Origin: Nipponacmea schrenckii
Lineage: Eukaryota > Mollusca > Gastropoda > Lottiidae
Length of the DNA stretch: 64,000 nucleotides
Direction: 5' to 3'
Assembly (NCBI GenBank): GCA_030562195.1
Contig: JAUJPP010000003.1
Coordinates: 24,645,398-24,709,397, forward strand
Both the position numbers and the translations under genes were made by a program. Within the stretch, counting starts at the first letter, position 1, and each line of letters begins with the position of its first letter. The notes under the pieces are model-generated. The model was not told the DNA's origin. It worked only from the letters and a program-made list of their open reading frames with translations, and searched no databases. Of the stretch, positions 1 to 12,510 are shown one piece after another.

Positions 1-3000
1 GTTTTATCCTCATATTTTGATTTTGGAGTAGATGTAGTAAAGTTTTTGGGGGTACTACTGGAATTGCCCACATCATTTTCTCGAGAAAGAAACTCTAGGG
101 CATGCTCATGATATTTTGATGGAGTTTTGGAAGAACTAGTATTGCCATTGACTTTAGTTTTCTCAGGGAACAATGACTTCCTACCACCTACATCACCATT
201 GGTTTTATGATCGATTTTTCTCACTTTAGATACATTTGAAGTATCATCTGGTGAATTGTAGACTTTGTTAGTAGGTGACATGGTACTATGTCTAAAACAT
301 AGTCTATGATACAGAGTATTATTGTCTATGTGACGTTCCATTAAGTAGACTTTACCATCACATATAGCACATTTATCACCCAATGTACTAGTCTTTGATT
401 TCTGAAATATAAAATAAAAGTCAATGACAAGTTTGAATTTCAGAATAGATTGCCATGAATAATACAATTAGTGAGTATAGACTTGATATCCCAGCAATGC
501 AAGAAAATGACCTGACAAATAGATAACAGTGCAATACTTTTAATATAAATGAAAAAAATTATGTTAATATCCCGAGTTCTATAGTCATTAAATATTAAAA
601 CTACACTTACATTTGAATCTTGAGAATTGCTCAAATTATGTTTCTTATCATTGGAAGGACGTTTGAGTGAGTTACTTCCCTTGGCTCCTGCCTTAGATAT
701 GCCTGGTCCACCCACTAGAATGAAAGAGACATAAATATTCAAATTAAAAATAGAACAATAATCAAAAAAAGGCAAAGAAAAGTCAAGTAACAACAAATCT
801 AAGACCTAGACAATGATATATCTTGGTAATAACTTAAGATTATAAAATATTTTTGTTGCAATTGATAATAAAATTTTGCAAATACAAATGATAAATCAGA
901 AATAAAAATTATACCAAGTTTTTTTTACAAAAAGTGATATTGGACTTAAAGATATTAATATACTTACATTCAGGTTTACCATTAAAATAATTATAATACT
1001 GAGAAACATAGGTTACTATGCTAAGTTTATCAGGTTTCTTCATTCGAACCATGTCTGGAGCATCTAAAAATGCTGGTATATCCAACTCTTTCTCGGCCAC
1101 TTCAAAAGCCAGTTGATTATTCTCAAATATATTCTCTTTAGACAAGGAATCAAAATCACTGAAAAACAACAATCATTTATTCATAAATCATAATTCACAA
1201 TTCATATTCATAAATTACCAGTATACTATTACCATTGAATGATACTAGTACAAGAATCCCTGAGATAGAAACCATAATACAATATTTTAAAGAATTGCAG
1301 TTTCGGCCACACTTTGATTCAGATTGAGCAATCGTGAAAGAAAGAAAGGAAAGAAATACAGAAGAAAGAAGTAGTAGTAGATGAAATGGTTATTAACATA
1401 TCACACATAAATATGCTTGAAACAAAAATAATTAAAAAAGCATAAAAATTAATAATCATCTAACCAAATAGACTATGACTTAGTAGGTCAATAATCATCA
1501 TCATTAAATCCAATCAGATTTCTAAGTACTGTAAATTTTTTGAACAATGATAGTTCTTGAAGTGTAATATGACATTATAAATCAAGGTGTACTGAGCTTA
1601 AGGAATGTTTTCTCTATGTGCATTAAATAATAATAATTTGCTTCTAGAGTTATTACTTGCATCCAGATATAATTATGTCAGTGTCATATTATGAGTACTT
1701 TGAAATAGGGCATTCAAGTATATAAGACTGAGTGACAATTTCATTTTTTTTGAGTTCATATAAGTATTGAAAATTTATTAAAGAATTTCTAGTTGATCAA
1801 AAACAGCTGATTTAAAATGTGAAAAATATCATATCTCTTAGGGCAGGGCTAGTTTATATCAATAATCATAAATTAGTTTTATATCTTAAATTGACATGTT
1901 ATATTCTATAATTATTAAACCTCTCATCATATTTGACCCAGCTCTTCTCAAGGCTATAATCTTACATTCTGATGACAGTGTTGAATTTGTTTAATAAGCG
2001 TTTAGTTTGATCATGTATTATTTCAATACAAATTGAAGTGATATGAGGGGAGTTTTACTTCCTACTCTTCTGCACCTTGTAGGCTAATGAAGATGGGTTC
2101 AATACAAAGGTATCATCTTTAAAATATCCCTAATCAATCTAATTATCTATTGATTTGTTTAATAATACTTGGTAGTGATACATACACATACAACACAGTA
2201 GTATGGGACTTGGTTAATAAATAAATCAGATACTGAAGAGGAACTTGGACCAAATAACTGTTTTATTTTAATTAACAAAATTAAATATAATTGAAAATAA
2301 ATATGTTTTATGTTGACCTATGATATCTGTGTATTAAATTTGTCAGTATATTCCTTTAAAGTTTTCATTTCAAGTTGAGCAATGCATCTGAGGTTATAGA
2401 TCTAAAGGTTGATGGTAAAAATTTCAAAATGAACAATAATAATATATTGGTTAGTATTTCTTAATTAGGAAGGTAATATAATTAATTAATATAATAGTAC
2501 AGGTAATTAATTACAGGTCAAGGTCAACTGTCAGTGGAATATTGATGTACTGACCTATATGACAAATTACTGGTCAAATACTCCCTTTCAAAAATTAATC
2601 TTTATATGTTATTTTAGTATTAGCCTGTATATCAGTTAATATTATACTAAATTAATGAAAATCTTATAATATACTGTGAAAGTATAAAGTTATTTAAGTT
2701 GTACTATAATCTTTTGATGAATATAGATCAATTCTTACCCTTCAGTTTATCTAGAAATCTAGTATATGCACGTTCTAAAATATTCTAACAAAATCAAAAT
2801 ATATATGATTTTTTTTTTAAACAATAATTTCAAGGGGGTTAATTCTTATTGTTAAATTGGAGGCATGCTATGCTTGTTATAGAGTATAATATTAGATCTG
2901 TAGAAGAATCATTGAAGTTACTGTCAATTTTTACTTCCTGTTGCTTTATGGCCTTTTCTGAGCACTAATAGAAAATTTAAAACAGTTTAGTCAATATCCA

Positions 3001-6000
3001 TTATTCATTCTAAAAAAAAGCTGGTCAAAATCTATCTTATAGTCTGGAGTAATAAAAGTATTCAGACTGTGGAAGATTAAAACTACAATATCTAAAACTT
3101 AATTGAATGACTCAAACCTTAAGATCAAATTAATATCGAAATATGGGATAAGCCCCATAAACTCTTATGATAATTTAACAATGACTTGAATAAAATCATG
3201 TCTATATACTCCCACATTAACTTAACAAAGGTCATAACCCCTGGACTTTAAAACTACTTGAAACATGTGTAATGAGCCTCAAACTTGGTGGTTTATAACT
3301 ATAATATCTGCAATCAACTCGATCCTTTTATATCTTAACTAACTCACACTTGTTCTCAATTTGTTTTAATGGTAAATTTCTTTAATCATAATAATATAGA
3401 ACTTTCTTTTCACATGATGCTTTAAGTTATATCCTATAATCTTTGATTTGAAAAGAATAGAAGTTCTGGCACAGGGCTGAAAATCTTGCATCTTTTTATA
3501 TCCATTTTGCCCAAACGTTTTTACAAGCTCTATGCCCTAGGTTCTCAATTTTGTTTTGCCAATGAACACTAAGTGAATTTCAAATCGAGCCATTCACCCC
3601 TCAAGACTTGAGTGCATAATATATTATATGTGACGTAATATAAAAGTTAAAAGTGCAAATCAAAATTCGAGAAATCAGAAAGCACGTGTAAAAGTTAGAA
3701 GTGCAAAGTGAAACTACGCTAGGGAAAACCACAACTGCAGAAATGCAAATACTTGAATTCTGCACTCTGCACAGTGAGGTCACTGAAGTAAAGATAACCG
3801 ATCAAATGCAACCTGAAATTTGCCATCTTTATCTCGAACATACTACCTCTCTATAGAGAAGTCACTGTACAAGCACTATCATTTTTGAAACTTTAACTCG
3901 AGTGTGTCCATTCTCCCCCTGGACCCAGGCCATTCCCCCCATTTGAGAACTGTGGCTCTACACAAACTGACAATAATGAGATATTTTTGAGTGTGATTTA
4001 TACAAAATTCATATTTCACCTTTTTTTTTAATATGAAACAATAACTGGCTTTGTCACAGTAAAAATATAGTTGGGAAATAAATCAAGTTAAAAATGTAGG
4101 TTACAACAATACCATTATTTATTAAACCTATTATTGTCCAAAACAATAACATTCTATATTTTTATCAAGTCATTCAAGTCAAAGTTTAATACATTGAGAA
4201 AGTATGTTCCTAACAGGATCTGACATGACAAAGTTAACCATTTGTCCACTTCAATGACCAATGTCATTTCCTTGACTGAGTGGTCAGTCAGTAGACATGT
4301 GATTAACATGATCAGAATGACCAATATTTACCCATGAACAACTGAATGTTAATTTCACAAACTCAACACAGTCAACTTGTATCTTTTACTCAGACCATGT
4401 ATAAGGGATCTTGTTTTCAGAGTACTCAAAAAGGACCTGAATGACCCCTAATTTAAGAGGTATAAGATAACAATGATTGACAATGAGTCCCAGGTTAATA
4501 AACACAGACTAGTGTGAGGGTGAGAGGAGTATAAACATTGTGTGAAGGAGTGGTGAGAATGTAATTTCCAAAATTATACTCATTCTTTTTTATAAAGGGT
4601 CTTTCTTATTTAAAAAGTTTAATCTTGAAAAAGGGTATTTTCCTTCACAATGATCTCTTGAAAAAGGTTAACCTTTTTCCCTTTTCCAATGGTCCAATGT
4701 CTTTCCTTCTTTCATTTTAGTAGGTCTTTTGATTAACATGATCCTATCCATTATTTTAACCCTTAAATCAACTGAATTTAATTTCCCACAATATCAACAA
4801 GTCAACTTGTATCTTTTACTCAGTACCATTTATATAGGGATCTTGTTTCCAGATTCCCTCTAAAAGGCCCTTTTGAATGACCCCCTTTATTTAAGTAGGT
4901 ATAAGATAACAATGATTGACAATGATCCCATTTTAAATTTCAATAGGCCTATTGATGGTAGGGTAGTTTAAACATTCCTTAAGGATTAAAATTAGGTCTT
5001 CCTCAAAATTTTACCCTTTCCTTTATTTCTCTCTTGATCAAGGCTTTCCCTTTTTATTTAAAATAGGTCTTTTGATAAAGGGTCTACTTTTCTATCCTTC
5101 CTTTATTTCAATAGGCCCTCTTGATCAAGGCTACTAATCCTTTCCTTATTTCAATAGGACTCTTGATCAAGGCTACTAATCCTTCCTATATTTCAATAGG
5201 TCTCTTGATCAAGGCAAATTTTTTAAAAAAAAATTTGACCAATTGTATGTCAATTTTCAAAATTGATGCACTTATAGATAATAGATTACCAATGATATTA
5301 AAACAGATGTAATAATTCTTGTTTGAATTGTAATCAGCTGGTATTGATAAAAGTCAAAATTTTTCAAAGAACTGGAAACTGGAAGTTGGATTTTTGTCCT
5401 GGAACTTGTTTTTGGTATTTGAAATATAGAACTTTTAGCTTGTCAAGCTTGAGTGACTTTTTCTTTTGATCTTCTAAAAGTTATATCCTGTTATACTTAA
5501 ATTACAGGTACCTTGATCCAGACTATCATTCCAACTAAACTAATAAGCCAACTGTCCCTCCCACACATATTGACACTGTATCTTTAATTAAAGTCAGTAT
5601 GATCAAGGCTATCATTCTTACTAAATTATCAAACCTAATATGACAATGAGTCAAAGTTTAATTACAATAGATCTATTATAACTAAGATTTATTTCCCAGA
5701 CCCTATGATTCATTCTTGTAAAATATCAAACAACTTTGATATCTTAAAGGCATTGTGAAATTGAATAATGAATCAGTGTTCAATATATTATATTTATGAA
5801 ATTTCAAATATTTCAAGACGCAAAGGAGTGTGTTCATATAAAGGATAGATTGTTCAAGAAAAAATGACATTGAAATCTGCACCTGGATATCTAACAGTAT
5901 TTTCAGCTGACTTTCTTTGTAACATTTCGGATTTGTGTTCATGGGAGGTGATTGAATTATGCTTCAGAGAGTCTTATTCGCTATTACTTGATTTAAATAA

Positions 6001-9000
6001 AAACAAGATTTAAAAAAATACAGTAATCTAATTGGATAATAAAACTTAATTTAAAAATAAATTTTAGTGTTTGATAAATCTGATGACCGGAACATCTGAT
6101 TTTTGAGAAAAAGGCCACAAACTGATATGATTGAATATAATTTCATTATCAAAAGGTGGAAGGATGAGTTTAAAGTTAATAACAAACTAATTCTAGTAAG
6201 CACAGGCGTTGGTATTTGAAATCTATGGCTGAATCCACTGATGCATGTCAATCTAAACTCAAGTGACCTGTATAAACAAGACTATTAAAAGATTATCCAG
6301 GATATAATATTACATCACAAGTAGTTTAACAAACGCCTCACAAAATTAACATACATTTGTTTTAAATAACAATGTTTGAGGGCAGGTTTGACCTGTTCAG
6401 CACAAAGGTTGTAAAATAACAGTGAGTTTGATAGAGTACTTATTTAACAAAATTTCAAATGCACAGTTTATTTCTTTAAACTGTAAACCAGAAAAGCATC
6501 TTTGAGTAGGTAATGGCCTTAGGTTTTATTCAATTACTTTGTTAAATAAATGACTTGTAAAGAAATTTAAAAAGAAAATGTAAAAAAAACTATGACAGAT
6601 TGCTAAATATCCATCAATCTCAGTATTTCTTGATTTAATTATCTTAATACATGTCAGAATCTGTGATGTGTAAGAATTTTACAAGACTGAGTCATCAGGT
6701 AATTCTCTTAAACTAATTTCATTTCAGAAAAAACATAAAAAATTTCCAATATTTTAATCATTCTTCTATACTTTAATCTCATTGTTATAGGAATACTGCT
6801 TCTTAGAATGAACATAAAATTTTAAACTTGGCCAATATATATTCATCAGTCGAAGCTGAAATTACATATTCATAGCTGAATATTGTCCAATCAAAATTGG
6901 CCCTAGAAACCTTCTAAGAAATCTCAAGCCAATCAAATCACTTGTTGTCCACGTTTTGTTCTCATTTCAATGCCTAGTGGACTTAGTTTAATATGGGTTA
7001 ACAAGACAATTTTAAAAATCTGTTTTCAGAATAGCCTACAATGGGCTCTTCTGTGCACTCATATTTGACAGAGAGTTCACATGGCTTATTCATTTAAGCA
7101 CATGTTAATAAAAGAATTTCAGTCCTTGGGCCAGAAATCAGAAATTTGCAAATAAGAGCCATAAGTATTCTTGATGCCACATTCTAAGAAAGAAACCTTA
7201 TTAACATCAAATACCCAGGATTTCAGAAGAGAAAAAAACGCTCTTGTTAGCAGAATGAATATTGAATTTGTGAGTCAGAAAGGATTAATTCTATCACAGA
7301 TTTACAGATTCCATTCAATTTCTCAGTAGGAACCAGGATCTAATCAATTCCTAGAGAATTCTGAGATGACATTGGCACTGACAGTTACAGAATGATTCAC
7401 ATTTCATTCACAATAAAAAATATTTGAAGAGACATTCTATTCATGTTTGAGATGGTAATTGCCTCCAGTCAGTTGGAGAGAGATGATTTAAATGATCTGA
7501 AAGCCTTCATCGAACTACATCATTGCTAATCATCATCCTAATATCGAAAAATGTCTTATGACCAAATATAATGAAAAGATGAATTAAAGGGATTCTAAAG
7601 AGATTTTCTAAAGTTTGTATATGAATGTATTGGGGACACTGATAGGATCAATTTCAGTTAGTCAGCCGTCCGTCATTCCTGCAATTCCACTAAAAATAAG
7701 TGTTTGGTGACACAAAGCCTTTAATACAATTTAAAATTTCTTAAATGGATAGTTAGAAAAAATATGGCCTTTATACACATTTACTTTCTTGGGCCAGGAA
7801 CCTTTTATTACCAATAAATAAGGACTGATAAGTTGATATGCTCCATTCCCTCAATAAGTTCTTGCATTAGATATAAGATAATTATAAATAATATGAATGG
7901 AGTTTTACGTCCTACTCTTCTGAATAAGATAATTATAATCAATAAGTACTAATTTATAGTATATGTAATAAATAATAAATATAATGATATACTAGATAAA
8001 AACAATCAATACTGACTGTTTAATTATACTTCATTTAGTCATTTAGTATCTTATTTATTAGTTCTTTCAACTATTAATATCACTGTACAGTTATAGCTTT
8101 CTGAGACCAATATTTCATTGAAAAGGGCTATGATCCTACAGCCATATGTTTATATCTTTATAACTGTAATTCAGATTTACACAGTATTTGAGTCAATCTA
8201 TTAAAGTGATTGTAAAGAGATTTTCTGTAATGCATATTTATACTGAGGAGACAGATAGATGATCCAGATATGCACCATTCTAGTTTTAAGCACACATTTG
8301 TGGCTTCATCAATTTTTGATCTGAGTTTTTACAGTTTGTGAGTCCTGTTGAATTGAACCAAGGCCAAACTGATCTGAACGTAGTGTAATCTATTTCTATA
8401 ATCAATGTCAAGGTTGAAAAATAAAAACTTAAAAACTTCAATAAGAAATATAGACCATCTTTTTTAGTTTCTTAAATGACAAAGACAAAGATTTAAAATT
8501 GTGAAATTAGGACAAAGTAAAAAGACAATTATCACCCATTTCAGCCATTTGTCGAACGTGTATTTAAAATAGCAGGTTTAAGATACGATGAAGGTTGTTT
8601 AAACAATGTCAACATTTCACGGAGACTAAATACAGACATAGAACACCTTAACATCTTCATTTAACATCCTTTCCTATCTCTATTACTTTCTTCAAATACA
8701 GAAATAACTTCTACTCTTTCATTTATAACACGTAAATTACTGAGTCCTTGGTCAACATGCTCATTGTCAGCTCAAGGAATTCAGCCATCTAGCTTTAACT
8801 CCATCTTACAACATACTTCAAGCAACTTGTGCTTAATTTCTATTAGAACTAATAAACAACAGTAGCAATATGAAGTCTCTGAAAAGGTTGATCAGTTGAT
8901 AAACCCTGCATCTCGTCTTAATTCCATCTTACAACATAGAAATAAATATATCACACAAGACGTTGAATACATATAACAAAAACATAATAAGCTATCACTT

Positions 9001-12000
9001 GCAATTATGATCTTTTAGTTAAGGGGGTTGACAACCCTAAACCTATGTACAAAAAATAGACGATTTTAACCACTTCTTTTCCACCTATCTGAAATATTTA
9101 AATATCAATGGAAAGAGGGGACTTTCAGCTATCCAAAAATATAAAATTTATTTCTCTATGACATTTCAACTTGGAGAAATAGGGTATGGAAGATGAACGA
9201 AAAAAACGTCAATTATTCCCTTAAAATTAGCATATCTACTAGACTATTTAATATAGAAGGTTGAAATTTTGCACAACGCAAGTCTACATATATCTCTACA
9301 AAATTACGTTGGCTTTTTGGAAAATTTTGTTTTGTTCTGAAGATATTGATAGAAATCAAAATTTTGGGAGTGCATTTACGAAAAATTGAATTTTTAAAAA
9401 ACTATTCATTTTATAAAAAAAAGCCAACGTAAAGTTATAGAGGACATCGTAAGCTTTAGCTGAAGCCAAAGTTTTTAAAAATCGGATAAATTGTAAGCGA
9501 GATATGCTTTTGGAAAAATGGCAGTTTTTTTCAACATTTTGCAAACACATGTAAACCTTACGTAATTAACGATCATGTTGTTAAAAGATTGTCTTTCATG
9601 CCGTAGAAATCTTTAAGCACCTTTTAGGCATCGATATGCACCGATATCCACATAATTGGAGTGCTAAAACAATGGATTAGCACATGTCAAAACCCTTCCA
9701 CCCACCAATCATAAAATTTTCTCTGTTTACATGTGACGTAATGATTTATGGGACATCACGTGACTTCTGGATTCCCCCGATACACAAACTCTTACTTCGC
9801 GTGCCGATATTAACAATAACTGACCGGCAAACGTAGAGAATGTTTATTTAGCCGATGACGTTGTAATCACAAATGTCAACTGACAACGTAATTTGTACGT
9901 CTACATTGAGGAATACCCCGTTTTGTTCTATAAATAGATTATCTTCACGGACGGATATCAGACGAACTACTGAAGCGATTGAGCTAAAATTTTTCATACA
10001 CGAGTTTTTTTTAATGTCAAATAGAATGGATATAAACTAAATGCGTTTCTTGATTGAAATACACCTCGAACGATAAGGTTGTCAACCCCCTTAAGTAACA
10101 ACATAACGTTATGTTAAACATTGTTACATAACGTCTATGATATAGTGCAAATCCATGATACAAACAATAGCAGCTATAAAAAATAAATATATCTGAAAAG
10201 GTTGAGCAGTTGACAAACCCTGCATTGCTTGTAATGGAGCTCAAACTCATTATAATCTTTGGGTTTGGACTCAATACCTTAAAGTTAATACAATGAAAAT
10301 GACCTTTTCTGATGACATTAACTGATTTGTGTATCATAAATATGCCAGATTTATCTGCCATAAACAAAAAAAATTATGATTGAAATAAAAAACAAAACAT
10401 GATATTTATAACCTTTAAGAGAGTCATAAGATTTGTTAGCTAACAGCATTACAAGTGTTTTCAATTATACAAAAGAAACTATACAATGAAAATACAATGT
10501 GAAGAGGCAGTTCTATCAGCAAACAAGTACATCAACACAAAAGATGTACAAGCAATAATGATTTGAATGTCTAGATGACTGTCTCCCTTTAAAACAATCA
10601 TGTACAAGGAGATAAAGTTAAATTGAGGGGTAGAGAGAATATTGAATTAGGAAACACTTGTTGATGTTGTTCTATAGACTTAATGCATGACATCAATAGT
10701 TGTTTGTTTATTTTCTACCTTCTGTCTCTGTTGTATTCTATCTATTGATAACACCAGGTTGGTCAATACCATATCAGGTTTAAATGAGTTGTAATTCAGT
10801 TACTGAGGCGGGATGCATAATTTTCCCCCCTCCCAACTAATTTTATAATTACATTTTACATAGGAACGCCATATTCAATATTTTCTCTGTAAATGTCAAA
10901 TCTGTGTTCATTAACCAATTAAAAATATATAAATGGATAACAGATGAGAAGATGGTGGATAACAGATGAGAAGATGGTGGAAAACAGATGAGAAGATGGT
11001 GGATAACAGATGAGAAGATGGTGGATAACAGATGAACAAACACAGTTCACTTTGATAACCAACTCTTAATTCCAAAACAGGTCAAAAATTATATGTTTAA
11101 GGTGTACTTTTTGGCAAAATTAAATTCAAACTACTTTTCTTTACCCACAATATTGAAGACCCTCAAGATACAATTTCAAAATGCATATTATCTTGTGAGA
11201 TTTTTAATTTAGAAGAACAGAGAAACACTGTTTCAGTCTCTGTTTAGGGTATTATAAGAGATACTCTCCTATGGACTGGCCTAAGTTGAAGAGACTATGC
11301 TATGAATTTCAGTACACATCAATTTGATAAGAAATCTACTTCTGGAGAGATTTAAAAGATAATATAATGATAGAACCCAGTGAAATTTTGAACCATGAGT
11401 CCTGATTGTATAATGAAATTACTTTTTTTAATCTTTGTATGACATTTAGAAATAGATGGAACGTCAAATAAAGAACACTATTATTGATATACTACCTCTT
11501 TCTTTCATTTTTAGCAATGCTTCAATTCACATACCGGAATCTTTGTCAATCTTTATCTTAATCCTGTATGTGATTTGAAACGTTGCACAAATTAAAGGTA
11601 CTAGTAGTACATCCATAATAGAGTTCTTATTTAAAGTATTTTACTACTAGATATTATAATTCAATCTGAACTTCATAATGTTGTGACTTGGCTAAGTTTA
11701 AACTGTGTGATAATGGCTGATTATAGATTTCTATTTAATTCCCCAAAAAATGACAGACTGGTAAAGTTTTATTTAAACAGAGCATGAGATCAGGTACATT
11801 TGAACTGTCTGACATTTTGAAGGAAATTTGAAACGTAATTAGGTCAAATTCAAATACAGAACTATCACATTGTGTCAATTAAGTTTTATTAACCTTTGTG
11901 ACTTTTTTCAAATGATGTAGATTGACGAAATGACATTAAGGTATGAAAACAGTATGGGAGTGTGAACCCTCTTAAAGCTTCTTCTATTATATTTGTTTAA

Positions 12001-12439
12001 ACCTTATCAACCAATTGTGACATAGTCAATGTTAATCTCTTAATCGTGGTAGAATTTCAGGGTTTAGTTTAAATTGCAAAATTTGATCAGTAATTTATAA
12101 CCCAAATTCCAGTTTTAATGAAGTTTAATTTTGAATTGATGTTTCAAATAAGTTTGCAAGCAACTCATGATGAATTTAAATCTTGGTTAATTTTAAGAAA
12201 TGTTGGATTGAAAAGGGATCAACCTGAAATGCAATGTGTGAAACAATTCAACTTTAACGGAACCACATGAAGCTAAAATAATTTAACACTTACATCAAAT
12301 CTGGTCTAAAACGATGAATGATGGCACAAAATGCCAGACCATCACGCCATGATGTGGACATGTCAGTGACATTGACATCACGATATCCCTCTGTTCGTCT
12401 AGCACACCATTGCTGTAGACCTTTAATTTTAGACGCCAT
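1..12439 (-). CDS. MICALL: MICAL-like protein, 5' part (CH domain and start of LIM domain); runs off left edge
   Basis: Four coding exons on the minus strand: 12,439-12,294 (ATG at 12,439), 1,158-968, 714-611 and 401 to the left edge. Splice phases 2, 1, 0 agree at every junction and all introns are GT-AG. Exons 1-2 encode a single calponin-homology domain (about residues 1-112): it starts [12 protein letters not shown] and contains [32 protein letters not shown] and [14 protein letters not shown], all hallmarks of the MICALL1/MICALL2 CH domain. Exon 3 is a Lys/Ser-rich linker. Exon 4 has CAIC-x(18)-HRLC, the first zinc finger of a LIM domain, then low-complexity Ser/Thr/Lys sequence. MICAL-like proteins lack the MICAL monooxygenase and link Rab GTPases (Rab8/13/35) to actin and recycling endosomes through a C-terminal bMERB domain, which would lie outside the window. 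Residues match vertebrate MICALL1 and MICALL2 about equally, so this is probably the single pre-duplication invertebrate gene. Family assignment is firm; the 3' part is unseen. Confidence 0.92.
2046..2095 (-). repeat. SINE 3' tail fragment
   Basis: The reverse complement carries the window's SINE tail signature: a TTCATTAGCC-like start, then GGTGCAGAAGAGTAGGA, then TAAAACTCC. Only the last about 50 bp are present, as expected for a 5'-truncated copy. See the near-complete copies at 30,131 and 58,432. Confidence 0.75.
4230..5225. repeat. Imperfect duplication merging into a 41-bp tandem array
   Basis: The segment around 4,300-4,500 recurs about 430 bp later (4,730-4,920): long shared blocks such as CAACTTGTATCTTTTACTCAG and GGTATAAGATAACAATGATT are separated by divergent filler. 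The region then resolves into about three clean units of roughly 41 bp (5,118-5,215) containing TCTTGATCAAGGCTACTAATCC and TTTCAATAGG. The filler in the second copy looks like this 41-bp unit mixed into the duplicate. Confidence 0.6.
7894..7922 (-). repeat. SINE 3' tail fragment (very short)
   Basis: The reverse complement reads CAGAAGAGTAGGACGTAAAA and on to CTCCATTCAT, the extreme 3' end of the SINE family found elsewhere in this window. Only about 29 bp remain. Confidence 0.55.
9019..10094. mobile_element. Non-autonomous DNA transposon with TTAA target duplication (piggyBac-like)
   Basis: The element starts TTAA then GGGGGTTGACAACC (9,023-9,036) and ends with the exact reverse complement GGTTGTCAACCCCC (10,077-10,090) followed by TTAA (10,091-10,094). 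Perfect 14-bp terminal inverted repeats flanked by TTAA are the structure of piggyBac-superfamily insertions. The 1,040-bp interior has no transposase-like reading frame, so this is a non-autonomous copy. It also has an internal inverted pair around TTACGTTGGCTTTTT (about 9,305) and AAAGCCAACGTAA (about 9,420). The interior is richer in CG dinucleotides than the surrounding intron. Superfamily is inferred from TIR and target-site structure only. Confidence 0.85.
10935..11035. repeat. 22-bp minisatellite, about 4.6 copies
   Basis: The unit GGATAACAGATGAGAAGATG(GT) is repeated head to tail with one substitution (GGAAAACAG in the third copy). It lies within the MICAL-like first intron. Confidence 0.93.
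11245..11340. repeat. Dispersed repeat, copy 1 (second copy at 60,537)
   Basis: Shared blocks with 60,537-60,625 are ATAAGA(GA)TACTCTCCTAT, ACTGGCC, AGAGACTATGCTATGAATTT and TTTGATAA, in the same order and orientation. One copy is in the MICAL-like intron, the other in a BRAT1 intron. The element class is unknown. Confidence 0.7.
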
Positions 12440-12510
12440 CTTTGTTCAGGCAGCAACTTCTTTCTGAATCTGAACTAAAGGATTTCTTGACCTTTGACCT
12501 TTATTTGGTT
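12440..12510 (-). promoter_or_regulatory. MICAL-like 5' flank with a perfect DR1 nuclear-receptor site and YY1-like start context
   Basis: On the minus strand, 49-61 bp upstream of the ATG, lies AGGTCAAAGGTCA (plus-strand TGACCTTTGACCT, 12,488-12,500). This is a perfect direct repeat of AGGTCA with one-base spacing, the DR1 site bound by HNF4, PPAR/RXR and COUP-TF. The start codon sits in AAAGATGGCG, which resembles the YY1 core placed over a start codon. Whether this is core promoter or 5'UTR cannot be told from sequence. Confidence 0.45.

Larger units (their letters stand above)
1159..12293 (-). other. MICAL-like intron 1 (11.1 kb), repeat-bearing
   Basis: This GT-AG intron separates the two CH-domain exons. 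I find no nested gene. The few open frames are short, AT-rich and without recognisable motifs. It contains SINE 3' fragments (2,046 and 7,894), a corrupted-looking tandem region (4,230-5,225), a TTAA-flanked transposon (9,019-10,094), a 22-bp minisatellite (10,935) and a dispersed repeat (11,245). Stretches 1,200-4,200, 5,230-9,000 and 11,350-12,290 hold nothing I can name. Confidence 0.75.

Noticed and set aside
909..967. Extension of MICAL-like exon 2 past 968
   Set aside because: GTAAGT at the 968 boundary is a strong donor, and the phase matches exon 3 at 714. Read-through would soon stop.
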